18,675 nucleotides of DNA from an uncultured Acetatifactor sp. (lineage in GTDB: Bacteria; Bacillota; Clostridia; Lachnospirales; Lachnospiraceae). Shown here piece by piece: positions 8,401 to 16,800 of this stretch (the first letter of the stretch is position 1; each line of letters starts with the position of its first letter). A program made the position numbers and the translations under genes. The notes under the pieces are model-generated. The model did no database searches and had not been told where the DNA came from. It worked only from the letters and a program-made list of their open reading frames with translations. Location: contig CAJUCT010000051.1 of the NCBI GenBank assembly GCA_910585015.1, forward strand, positions 1,811 through 20,485, read 5' to 3'.

Positions 8401-9457
8401 ACTGGCAATATTGGACAGAGACCAGGTTTATTTAAGGCGTCTGGAATCTGTTTTCAATGTAAAATATGCGGACAAACTGGAAACGTTTATCTTTACAGAC
8501 AGGGAGTATGCCTTGGGGTCGCTGAGGGAAAAAAAGATTGACGTATTTCTGGCGGACGAGACATTCGATGTTGAAATGACGCAGCTGCCCTCAAACTGCG
8601 GCTTTGCTTACCTGGTGGATACGACGGACATTGAAAAAGTCAAGGATGCCGCGGCTGTGTGCAAATTCCAGAAGGCGGAGACCATCTACCGCCAGATCCT
8701 GGGGATGTTTTCGGAGAAGACAGCGGCAGTGGTTGGAGCGCGTATGGAGGGAGAGGGCGCCAAGACGCTGGCTTTTGTCTCGGCGGCGGGTGGTACAGGC
8801 AGTTCTGTGGCAGCTGCGGCCTGTGCCATGCATTTTGCCCAGAAAGGGAAAAAGGCGCTGTATCTGAACCTGGAGAAATTCGGCAGCGCGGATGTGTTCT
8901 TTCAGGCCGAGGGCAACACCTGCCTGAGCGATGTGATCCGTGCCGTCAAGAGCAGAACAGGTAATCTTGCTATGAAACTGGAGAGCACGGTGAAGCAGGA
9001 CCTCACCGGTGTGTTCTTCTATTCCTCCGCCAGGCTGGCTCTGGACATTGCGGAACTGAGCGCCGGCGAGACGCAGCAGATTGTCAGTGTGCTGAAACAG
9101 TCGGGCGGCTATGACTATATCGTTCTCGACCTGGATTTTTCTCTGGAGACGGGCATGTTAAAGCTGCTGGAGGAGTGCGATACCATTATATTTGTGGCGG
9201 ACGGATCCGCGGCGTCCAACGTAAAACTGGAGAGAGTGGTGACCTCCATGAACGTCATGGAGCAGGATCAGAAGATTGACAAAAAGCTGCTGATGCGCTG
9301 CGGAATCCTGTACAACCGTTTCAGCAGCCAGACTTCCCATAAAGCTTCGGTCGGTGAATTTAAAGAATTTGGCGGGATAAACAGGTTCGAGGGCTTTGAT
9401 ACGGGCAGGCTGCTGCAGCAGCTCAAGGCACAGCCGGTTTTCGATATGTTTGAATAA
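8390..9457 (+). CDS. tadZ: TadZ/CpaE-like pilus localisation ATPase-fold protein
   Basis: Member of the TadZ/CpaE branch of the ParA/MinD superfamily, which positions the Tad machine in the cell (known for the family). Residues 1-118 look like an atypical receiver domain: an acidic pair at D9/D11, a possible phospho-acceptor-position Asp at D56 (VFLADE), and an ending around KFQKAETIYRQIL. Residues about 125-355 are the MinD-like domain. Its P-loop, SAAGGTGSS (131-139), lacks both lysines of the canonical deviant Walker A KGGxGK(T/S). YIVLDLDFS near 243-251 is the Walker B region. The ATG at 8390 lies 7 nt after AGGAG (8378-8382), inside the end of the STAND gene. Gene order before cpaF, tadB and tadC supports the identity. 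ATPase activity is uncertain given the missing lysines. Confidence 0.87.
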   Translation: MKIRLAILDRDQVYLRRLESVFNVKYADKLETFIFTDREYALGSLREKKIDVFLADETFDVEMTQLPSNCGFAYLVDTTDIEKVKDAAAVCKFQKAETIYRQILGMFSEKTAAVVGARMEGEGAKTLAFVSAAGGTGSSVAAAACAMHFAQKGKKALYLNLEKFGSADVFFQAEGNTCLSDVIRAVKSRTGNLAMKLESTVKQDLTGVFFYSSARLALDIAELSAGETQQIVSVLKQSGGYDYIVLDLDFSLETGMLKLLEECDTIIFVADGSAASNVKLERVVTSMNVMEQDQKIDKKLLMRCGILYNRFSSQTSHKASVGEFKEFGGINRFEGFDTGRLLQQLKAQPVFDMFE

Positions 9458-9511
9458 GTCCGGCTGACCCTTTAGAGTCATTGCGCGGCGATTTAAGTTG
9501 GAGGACATAAG

Positions 9512-10750
9512 ATGACCTTTGAGGCGGAGCAACAATTTATTGCGGATATTAAAAAGTATATAGGAGAAAATTTTCCTTTAAGCAAGCTTTCGGACGAGGA
9601 ACTACAGGAAAAGATCGAGCAGGTTTGTGACCAGCGCATGGAGGGGCAGTATGTGTCCATAGAGCAGCATGTGTCCATCGTGGAACAGGTGTATAGCTCC
9701 ATCCGGGGATTCGGCCTGCTGGACAGTATCATCAAGGACGACACCATCACCGAGGTCATGATCAATGGGCCGGAGGATATCTTTATCGAGCAGAACGGCC
9801 ATCTGTTTAAGATGGAAAAGCAGTTCGAGAGCGAGAGACGATTGGAGGATATCATTCAGAGGATCGTGGGTCTGGCAGGACGGGAAGTGAACCAGGCCAA
9901 TCCCATCTGCGATACTCGTCTGCCGGACGGCTCCCGTGTAAACGTGGTGCTGCCGCCCATAGCCCTGTGCGGTCCTACGCTGACCATCCGTAAGTTTTCC
10001 AAGACCCCTATGACCATTGAGCGGCTGATCAGCTACGGCTCCATCACCCGTGAGATAGCGGACAAGCTGGAGCTGCTGGTGAAGGCCAAATACAATATTT
10101 TCATCTGCGGCGGTACGGGATCCGGCAAGACCACCTTCCTGAATGCGCTGTCCAACTATATCCCCAAGGATGAGCGTGTGATCACCATCGAGGACTCGGC
10201 GGAACTGCAGATCGTGGGCGTGGAGAATCTGGTGCGGCTGGAGACCCGGAACGCCAATGCGGCGGGGGTGGGACAGATCACGATCCGGGATCTGATCAAG
10301 TCCTCCCTGCGTATGAGACCGGAGCGCATTGTGGTGGGTGAGGTCCGCGGAGGCGAGGCGCTGGATATGCTGCAGGCCATGAATACGGGCCACGACGGTT
10401 CCCTGTCCACAGGCCATGCCAATTCCACCCAGGATATGCTCAGCCGTCTGGAAACCATGGTGCTGCAGGGCGCTCCGGGACTTCCCTTAGAAGCTATCCG
10501 GCAGCAGATCGCTTCGGCTGTGGATATCATTGTCCACCTGTCCAGGCTGCGGGACAAGTCCCGGAAAACCATGGAGATCACGGAAGTGGTGGGCTATAAG
10601 GACGGGCAGGTGATTTTAAATCCCCTGTATGTGTTTGAGGAAGACGAAAAGAGTACCCTGGAAAAAGTATCCGGCAGCCTAAACCGCACGGAAAACAAGA
10701 TGCAGAACGTATTTAAGCTGCAATTGTCGGGGATTAAAACAGAGATTTGA
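9512..10750 (+). CDS. tadA: TadA/CpaF family secretion ATPase
   Basis: Cytoplasmic hexameric ATPase of the GspE/VirB11 superfamily that powers assembly of the Tad/Flp pilus. The 412-residue length is typical of CpaF. The Walker A motif is GGTGSGKTT (200-208). The Walker B/Asp-box region is VVGEVRGGEA (274-283), and the His-box is GHDGSLSTGHANS (293-305). The N-terminal part has the usual CpaF features (ITEVMINGPEDIFIE, and later RLPDGSRVNVVLPP). The start is the ATG at 9512, 7 nt after GGAGG (9500-9504). A 54-nt gap from tadZ with no terminator suggests the same transcript. Confidence 0.96.
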   Translation: MTFEAEQQFIADIKKYIGENFPLSKLSDEELQEKIEQVCDQRMEGQYVSIEQHVSIVEQVYSSIRGFGLLDSIIKDDTITEVMINGPEDIFIEQNGHLFKMEKQFESERRLEDIIQRIVGLAGREVNQANPICDTRLPDGSRVNVVLPPIALCGPTLTIRKFSKTPMTIERLISYGSITREIADKLELLVKAKYNIFICGGTGSGKTTFLNALSNYIPKDERVITIEDSAELQIVGVENLVRLETRNANAAGVGQITIRDLIKSSLRMRPERIVVGEVRGGEALDMLQAMNTGHDGSLSTGHANSTQDMLSRLETMVLQGAPGLPLEAIRQQIASAVDIIVHLSRLRDKSRKTMEITEVVGYKDGQVILNPLYVFEEDEKSTLEKVSGSLNRTENKMQNVFKLQLSGIKTEI

Positions 10751-10775
10751 CACAGGAAAGAGGAAAATTGAGATT

Positions 10776-11663
10776 ATGGCAAAGAAGGAAAAGGCCCCAA
10801 AGGAACCCAAACAGAGGAAAGCGAAGAAAATCAAAGAGCCCCAGTATTATTCCTCCGCCACCAATATGCGGACCCTGAATTACAAAGTGTATTACATGAG
10901 CGGGGCGGAGAAAATCCTGTATTTCCTGATTGGATTTATTGTGGGCGCGGCTGTGGGCTATCTGTTTTACGGGGGACTGGCCAAGGACGCCTACGGTGAT
11001 CCTACCACGGCCACTTATGTGCTGAATCTGCTGATTTCCGGCGCCGCGGGCATTGCCGCAGGCCGTGCGTTTCTTCCTGTCCGAACGGATATGATCATGA
11101 AGGCCAGGACAAAAAAACTGAAGTCCCAGTTCCGGGATATGCTGGAGGCGTTTAATACCTCCCTGGGGGCGGGCAAGAATGTGACGGATTCTTTTCACTC
11201 GGTATATGAGGACCTGAAGGTGCAGTATGAGGAGGACGCATACATATTGAAGGAGTTGGAGGTCATTCTCTCCTGCATGGACAACAATGTGGATCTGGAG
11301 GTGCCGTTGGCGGACTTCGGAGCCAGGAGCGGTGTGGATGACATCGTAAGCTTTGCCAATGTATTCAAGATATGTTACCACAAGGGCGGCAATATAAAGG
11401 ATACCATACGCAACACCCATGAAATTCTCAGCGACAAGATGGAGATTGCGGAGGAGATTGAAACCATAGTGACGGGGGCCAGGTCAGAGCAGTATCTGAT
11501 GCTGGTCATGCCCATCCTTCTGATCGGTATGATCAAGACCATGAGCGCGGATTTCGCGGCCAATTTTGCGACACCCCCGGGAATCCTGGCCACCACTGTC
11601 GGTATCGTCATGTTTGCGACCGCCTATCTGGTGGGACGGGCTGTTCTAAATATCAAGATTTAA
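10776..11663 (+). CDS. tadB: TadB-like inner platform protein (type II secretion F family)
   Basis: Integral membrane platform protein that, with TadC, couples the TadA ATPase to pilin assembly. It has 295 residues: a very basic N-terminus (MAKKEKAPKEPKQRKAKKIK), two membrane segments (about 47-67 and 82-100), a cytoplasmic T2SSF domain (about 105-238), and two C-terminal membrane segments (about 240-258 and 271-292). It follows tadA by 25 nt, with an AGAGGAAA-type ribosome binding site before the ATG. Position and topology fit TadB rather than a general T2SS GspF, which is usually longer with two F domains. Confidence 0.9.
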   Translation: MAKKEKAPKEPKQRKAKKIKEPQYYSSATNMRTLNYKVYYMSGAEKILYFLIGFIVGAAVGYLFYGGLAKDAYGDPTTATYVLNLLISGAAGIAAGRAFLPVRTDMIMKARTKKLKSQFRDMLEAFNTSLGAGKNVTDSFHSVYEDLKVQYEEDAYILKELEVILSCMDNNVDLEVPLADFGARSGVDDIVSFANVFKICYHKGGNIKDTIRNTHEILSDKMEIAEEIETIVTGARSEQYLMLVMPILLIGMIKTMSADFAANFATPPGILATTVGIVMFATAYLVGRAVLNIKI

Positions 11664-11688
11664 TGGGCGCATATAGGAGGCTGGCGGC

Positions 11689-12558
11689 ATGTTTACTTTG
11701 ACCAATATAGTGATATTTGCAATCGGGGCGGTATTTCTGGCGATGTGGCTGATCTGTTTTCTGAAGGGCTTGAGGAATGCCTCTCTGTTTGATGTGCTGG
11801 ATGAGAAGGAGTATCCGCTGAAGGAAATCTACTTTGTGGGCTACGAAGCCCTGAACATAGTGAAGTATTCCTACCGCAGCAAGAATGACAGGAAACTGAG
11901 AAAGGAAATTTCCATTCTGTACAGCGAGAAATATGCGGACTACTATCTGCGGGTCATACACTCCCAGCAGCTTACCATTGCGCTTTCCCTGATCGTGTTA
12001 TCCTTTGCCGTGTACGGTCTGGCCAACGATATCCTGGCTCTGCTGGTGGTGCTGATGTTTGCCTTTGTGGCCTATTACTATTTCGGCACCGTTACCGGCA
12101 ATAAGATATTGAGCCGTTCCGAGGAGATGATGAGCGATTTCTCGGAGGTGATTTCCAAGCTGGCGCTGCTGACCAATGCAGGTATGATTTTCCGTGAGGC
12201 GTGGGAGGAGGTGGCCTACACCGGGGACAGGGCGTTATACAAGGAGATGCAGACGTCCATAGACGAGATGAACAATGGTTTCGCGGAGGTGGACGCGCTG
12301 TTTCGGTTCGGAACCAGGTGTGTGGTGCCCGAGATCAAGAAGTTTACTTCCACTGTGGTGCAGGGAATCACAAAGGGAAACAGCGAACTGTCCATCATGC
12401 TGCAGAACCAGAGCAAGGAGGTGTGGAATCTGCGTCGGCAGATGATCCGGCGTCAGGGGGAAAAGGCGTCCAGCAAGCTGATGATCCCGATTATGATCAT
12501 GTTCGTGGGTATTCTGGTGATGATATTAATCCCGATTTTCTCCAATCTAGGGGCATAG
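11689..12558 (+). CDS. tadC: TadC-like inner platform protein (type II secretion F family)
   Basis: Second platform protein, 289 residues. There is a membrane segment at 5-25, two closely spaced segments at about 93-133, a T2SSF domain at about 141-262 (LTNAGMIFREAWEEVA is typical), and a C-terminal segment 264-286 ending IPIFSNLGA, a common TadC ending. The ATG at 11689 is preceded by AGGAGG with normal spacing and lies 25 nt after tadB. With TadB it likely forms the membrane base of the pilus. Confidence 0.92.
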   Translation: MFTLTNIVIFAIGAVFLAMWLICFLKGLRNASLFDVLDEKEYPLKEIYFVGYEALNIVKYSYRSKNDRKLRKEISILYSEKYADYYLRVIHSQQLTIALSLIVLSFAVYGLANDILALLVVLMFAFVAYYYFGTVTGNKILSRSEEMMSDFSEVISKLALLTNAGMIFREAWEEVAYTGDRALYKEMQTSIDEMNNGFAEVDALFRFGTRCVVPEIKKFTSTVVQGITKGNSELSIMLQNQSKEVWNLRRQMIRRQGEKASSKLMIPIMIMFVGILVMILIPIFSNLGA

Positions 12559-12652
12559 TGTGATAAGAACTTCTAATTGTTTACAGCAAAGGGTGTTTTG
12601 CAAAGAAGTTAAACTCAGTCGCGGCAAAGCAGCGAGGAACACTTAATGCGTA

Positions 12653-12680
12653 TTTGGGAAATGAGGGGTATTAATATAAT
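12653..12680 (+). promoter_or_regulatory. Possible promoter for the flp pilin gene
   Basis: TATAAT (12675-12680) sits in an AT-rich patch in the 146-nt tadC-flp gap. The best -35 candidates upstream (TTTGGG/TTGGGA at 12653-12659) give only 15-16 nt spacing and match poorly. A start near 12687 would leave a very short leader before the AGGAGG of flp. A separate pilin promoter makes biological sense because pilin is needed in large excess, but the sequence support is weak. The rest of the gap holds only a weak GCAAA...TTTGC hairpin (about 12587-12602). Confidence 0.35.
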
Positions 12681-12704
12681 TCTCTCACGGAGGAGGTGAA
12701 AGAT

Positions 12705-12920
12705 ATGTTACAGAAACTGGATTCTCTTTGGTTTATGGCAAAGTACAAGATGCACGCATTCCTTACTGACGAAGACGGCGATGTGAATATCGTGTCCATG
12801 GTTGTATTGATCGGCATTGCGGTGCTGCTGGCGATTGTCTTCAGAGACGCGATTAAATCTCTGATCACAAGCCTGCTGAAAACTATTGAAAAAAATGCGA
12901 CCGATGCAGTGAACAATTAG
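12705..12920 (+). CDS. flp: Flp1-like major pilin
   Basis: Small prepilin-like protein of 71 residues, probably the main subunit of the Tad pilus. The ATG at 12705 is chosen over the GTG at 12696 because the GTG overlaps the strong ribosome binding site AGGAGG (12691-12696), which is 8 nt from the ATG. A charged leader ending in FLTDEDG (19-25) precedes a hydrophobic helix (about 29-46, IVSMVVLIGIAVLLAIVF) and a polar C-terminal tail. Cleavage after G25 by a prepilin peptidase is plausible, but the +5 residue is Val, not the usual Glu. Size, hydrophobic pattern and place after tadC fit the Firmicutes Flp1-like family. Confidence 0.88.
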   Translation: MLQKLDSLWFMAKYKMHAFLTDEDGDVNIVSMVVLIGIAVLLAIVFRDAIKSLITSLLKTIEKNATDAVNN

Positions 12921-12942
12921 TGACAGGTGTTTTGTGCTGTAG

Positions 12943-12972
12943 GCTTCCCGGCAGTAATCCCTGGCGGGAAGC
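12943..12972 (+). other. Hairpin downstream of flp
   Basis: A perfect 8-bp inverted repeat, GCTTCCCG (12943-12950) and CGGGAAGC (12965-12972), with a 14-nt loop, 23 nt after the flp stop. No T-run follows, so it is not a standard intrinsic terminator. It may stabilise the pilin mRNA 3' end or cause partial attenuation before tadE. Confidence 0.55.
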
Positions 12973-13037
12973 ATTGCCATGTGTAGGAGGCAGTGTGTCA
13001 CAAAAGTGGGACAGTGCCTCGTATGTATGGGAAGAGA

Positions 13038-13065
13038 CGCCGAAGCGGAAGGAGCCGGTTCGGCG
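13038..13065 (+). other. Second hairpin in the flp-tadE gap
   Basis: A perfect 7-bp inverted repeat, CGCCGAA (13038-13044) and TTCGGCG (13059-13065), with a 14-nt GC-rich loop. It belongs to a structured stretch without a credible gene between flp and tadE. Confidence 0.4.
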
Positions 13066-13107
13066 GACAGATGTAACATGGCAACGCAGACATGGTCTGT
13101 AACGCAG

Positions 13108-13133
13108 TATCGCATATCTTTTTTGCGATATGC
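13108..13133 (+). promoter_or_regulatory. Two mutually exclusive hairpins beside the tadE ribosome binding site
   Basis: TATCGCA (13108-13114) can pair with TGCGATA (13124-13130), or GCATATC (13112-13118) with GATATGC (13127-13133). The two 7-bp stems overlap and cannot form together. The second ends immediately before AGGAG (13134-13138), the nearest strong Shine-Dalgarno-like sequence to tadE. It could tune translation of the pseudopilin; this is inference. Confidence 0.35.
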
Positions 13134-13164
13134 AGGAGCAAGGAAAGTTTTGGTGGGCAGGCGG

Positions 13165-13824
13165 ATGAAAAAAAGAATGAGAGATGACAGGGGTGCTCTG
13201 ATTGTGGAGGCCGCGATTGTTTTTCCTGTATGCTTGATCGTGATATTGATGCTGCTGTATCTGGGAAATGTATACTACCAGAAGTCCCGGATTGAGGCAA
13301 TCGTGGTGGAGGCGGCGCTGGACGGCGCGGCTTACTGCGCGGATCCGCTGCTGTGGGCTATACAAAACAGTGACGTGGGCCAGGTGCCGGGGCTGGGGAC
13401 AGTGGACTATGAGCCTTACCGGTATCTGGGGGGACTGTTCGGGGGGATGCATCCAATTGAGGAATCCGTATCCTCTCTGATCACAAGCAGGATTGGCGGC
13501 ATGAACACGGGCTTATTCTCCGACATGAAACCCACAGGCTATGGGAATAATCTGCAAGTGGAGTATAAGAGCAGCTTCATTGCCTCCTCCATCAGCGTGG
13601 ATTTGGAATATAAGATTGAACTGCCCATCCGGCTTTTGGGGGATCGGGACAACCTTTCCATGAAATTCAAGACCCATACGGAAGTGCCGGTGGGAGACAC
13701 TCCGGAATTTATCCGCAATGTGAATATGGTGGATGATATTTTTGAAGTGACGGGAGCCAAGGAAGCAATGACAAATAAGATAACGGAACTGAGACAGTTT
13801 GTGAAAGATCTGTTCCATAAATAA
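13165..13824 (+). CDS. tadE: TadE-like pseudopilin
   Basis: Minor pilin/pseudopilin of the Tad system, 219 residues from the ATG at 13165 (MKKRMRDDRGALIVE). The prepilin peptidase motif is intact: cleavage after G10 with Glu at +5 (E15), followed by a hydrophobic helix (about 16-35). The rest is a predicted extracytoplasmic domain without known motifs. In-frame TTG (13150) and GTG (13153) starts lie 5-7 nt behind AAGGAAAG and cannot be ruled out. The much earlier ATG at 12979 would put about 60 atypical residues before the pilin motif and is unlikely. It is separated from flp by 244 nt of hairpin-rich sequence. Confidence 0.85.
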   Translation: MKKRMRDDRGALIVEAAIVFPVCLIVILMLLYLGNVYYQKSRIEAIVVEAALDGAAYCADPLLWAIQNSDVGQVPGLGTVDYEPYRYLGGLFGGMHPIEESVSSLITSRIGGMNTGLFSDMKPTGYGNNLQVEYKSSFIASSISVDLEYKIELPIRLLGDRDNLSMKFKTHTEVPVGDTPEFIRNVNMVDDIFEVTGAKEAMTNKITELRQFVKDLFHK

Positions 13825-13839
13825 TTTGGAGGCGTGGCT

Positions 13840-16800
13840 ATGTTTTGTTTTCGTAAAAACCATGGGGCAATATCGGTGTTTCTGGTAATGATTTTGGTGC
13901 CGTGTATGCTGATTGCCAGTATTTTCGTGGATATCAGCAGAGTGCAGCTTGCCAGGGCCGTGGCGGAATCCTCGGCGGATCTGGCGCTGTCCACACTGAT
14001 GTCCAACTACGACTATGATCTGAGCGAATATTACGGGCTCATGGGATCCTGCCAGAATATCAGCGAGTATTACAGCCTGGTTACGGAATATTATGACACG
14101 GCGCTTCACTCCCGGGATGTATCCGACGAGGAGATCCAGCTTCTGTACCAGAGGGTGATGAACGATATAGGCGGCAGATTCAGCGACGAAACCATCAGTG
14201 ATATTCTGCGCGTCCGGAATCTGACGGACGGTGCGGTGATATCCCCTCTGGAGGGGGCCAATATGTACAATGCCACGATTCTGCAGGAGCAGATCGTGGA
14301 GTTTATGAAGTACCGGGGGCCCATTGTGATTGTCCAGGAAATTATAGAGAAGATAAAGAGTGATCCCGGCGTGGAGGCTCTGCAGAAAAGCGGCGAGAAC
14401 AAGACTGTTGTGGATGACAAGACAGACTTCTATGAAGCGGAGGGGGAACTGCTGAAAACTGCTTTTGACGTGTATTGGCTCACCAGGGATTACACGGATA
14501 AGGTGGGAGACAATGGGGAAAATATGTCCGCCGGGAAGCTGCAGGAGTATGCGCGGAACCTGGAGGGCTATCGTACCGCCTATGGGGAGATCCACCAATA
14601 TCTGGTGGGCAATCTGATCAATACAGGGGATTTGACAGGCGTCTACAACAGGGTAACCATAGAGTTGGATACATATACGGATGATTACGACGAAACCAGT
14701 CCGGAGATATATTCCCGGGTGGAGACGCCGACACCCTCCCCAGCTCCTGCACCCGGGGCGACAGATGAACCCTCGTCTACCCCGGCCTCATCGCCGGAGC
14801 CGGTCTACTATATAGACGGGGAAAAGGTGACGGCGCTGATGGAGGAACTCACAACCGCCAAGGATAATTTTATCACTGCCAAGAACAATTTTATAGACGC
14901 AGGCAGCGGCTTGATGGAAACCCTGCCGGGGGCGGGAGACAGCGACGCGCATGCCATCCAGTGGTGGGTGCGGATGAACGCGGCCGTCAATTCCCCTACA
15001 GGAACCAACTATACCTTGGAGTTGAAAAACAGGGCGGACGCACTGGCCAAGGCTTATGCCAAGGTGCAGGCCATAGAGGACTGCGAACCGGGCAATAACA
15101 TGCCGAGTGGATGGGAGGAGAAAAGGAAGGAACTCTTGGACAATGTAAAATCCGATCATGGGCAATATCTGATGGCGGGCATCACCAACAGTTCAGATAA
15201 GTACCTGAATACGGTGAACCAACTGGAACAGATCTCGGCGGCGAATTTGAGCAAAATCCAGGCAGCCAATCTGTATGTCACAGTGGACGGCCAGAGCCGT
15301 TCTGTGGCGGACGCGGTGACATATATCCAGAGACAGTTAGACGAGATGCAAAAGACCGTGAAGCTCTATGAGGGACTGCTTGACAAGCTGCTGGAGGCTT
15401 CTTCAGGCGGAACCTCTCCCATGGACAGTCTCTATGACCTGGCCGGAGAATATGACGACAAGCTGAAAACCTGGACCTATTCCGCGAATACTTTTCCCGA
15501 AACCGATATGAAGGCGAAAGACAGGGAGGAGATTGATGGGCTTAAGAGCCTGCATGAGAAGGAGAGCGAGAGCGCCCGCACTCAACCGTCTGTAAACAGC
15601 GGTTCCATGCAGATAACCATTGACAGAGAGGCGGTGCAGAAGATGAAAACCCGTCTGTCTAACATCCGCAGCCAGTACCAGATCATGGACAATGCCATAG
15701 AGGGAATGAAATACGGGAATACGCTTCTGCGGGAGATACTGAATGTGGAAATCATGAAAAATTGTGCCAATACCGTGGTGCAGTCCGATTCCATCGGACT
15801 GACCAACCAGGAGGTCAGAGGGTATGCCGAGAGCACATTTTCCCAGCTTTTTGTGCCTAAGGAGGGAACTATCGCGGCGCTGCATGATATAAGCGACAAT
15901 GCCTATAATCCCCTGATGAGCCCGGTTACGAAGCAGATAGAAACGCCGGATTTGTACCTGTATATGCATAGTAAGTTCAAGGATACTCCCCCCAGTGCGG
16001 TGGAAGAGCAAGAACAGGCGCAGAAAGAGGCCAACGAAGAAAAGGATAGAAGAGAAAAAGAAGCAAAAGATAGAAAGTACCGCGGCGGTGGGCAAAATCT
16101 TACACCCACTGAAAGTTCTCAGGGCAACAGCTATAAATTTACCGAAAGCGCATTGGTTGGATTGATTGCTATGGTAAGTGACTTGCTTAAGGGCGATGCT
16201 GACAATCTACGGGATAACCTCTATGCGACTACGTATATTATGGAGATGCTCAGTTATGATACTTTCGAGACGGAAGGAAAGTATTCCATACAGGGAAAGA
16301 AAGAAGGGGAGGTAAAAAAGACTGAACTGACACTGGATACATATAAGGAAGTCTATGCCTTGAAAGAGGGAACTGCAGAGGATGCTGGCACATGGTGCAG
16401 CGCAGACCCCAAAGACTCCTACAACAAAACGTTGACTAACAGATTGATTAACAGGGATAACAATGTGGCTTATCTGGCGGAAGTTGAATACATACTGTAT
16501 GGTAATAATTCCAATGAAGACAATGTGAAAGCGGCCTATGAGGATATTTATAAGATTCGCTATATCGCAAATCTGGTATCGGCCTTTGCTAATTTTTGGA
16601 GTGGAAGCAATAACACATCCACAGCGATCAATGGGGTCGCAAATTGTATCATGGGCCTAACGGCCGGGGTAATTCCTGCGGCGCTGACTAAGGTGATCCT
16701 GTTGCCCATACTCACTGTTTTCGAGACATGTAATGATGTGGATCGTCTGGCGGCGGGATTTCCGGTGGAGTTATATAAGCAGTCAGGAGATTGGTGGTAT

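Noticed and set aside
9602..10417. Minus-strand frame of 271 residues opposite tadA
   Set aside because: It is an antisense shadow of a gene with intact Walker and His-box motifs.
12920..13102. Possible 60-residue gene after flp
   Set aside because: It would start with a GTG overlapping the flp stop, has Trp/Arg-rich shadow-like composition, and overlaps hairpin sequences.
13513..14598. Minus-strand frame of 361 residues across tadE and the DUF5702-like gene
   Set aside because: It crosses two well-supported sense genes and has atypical composition.
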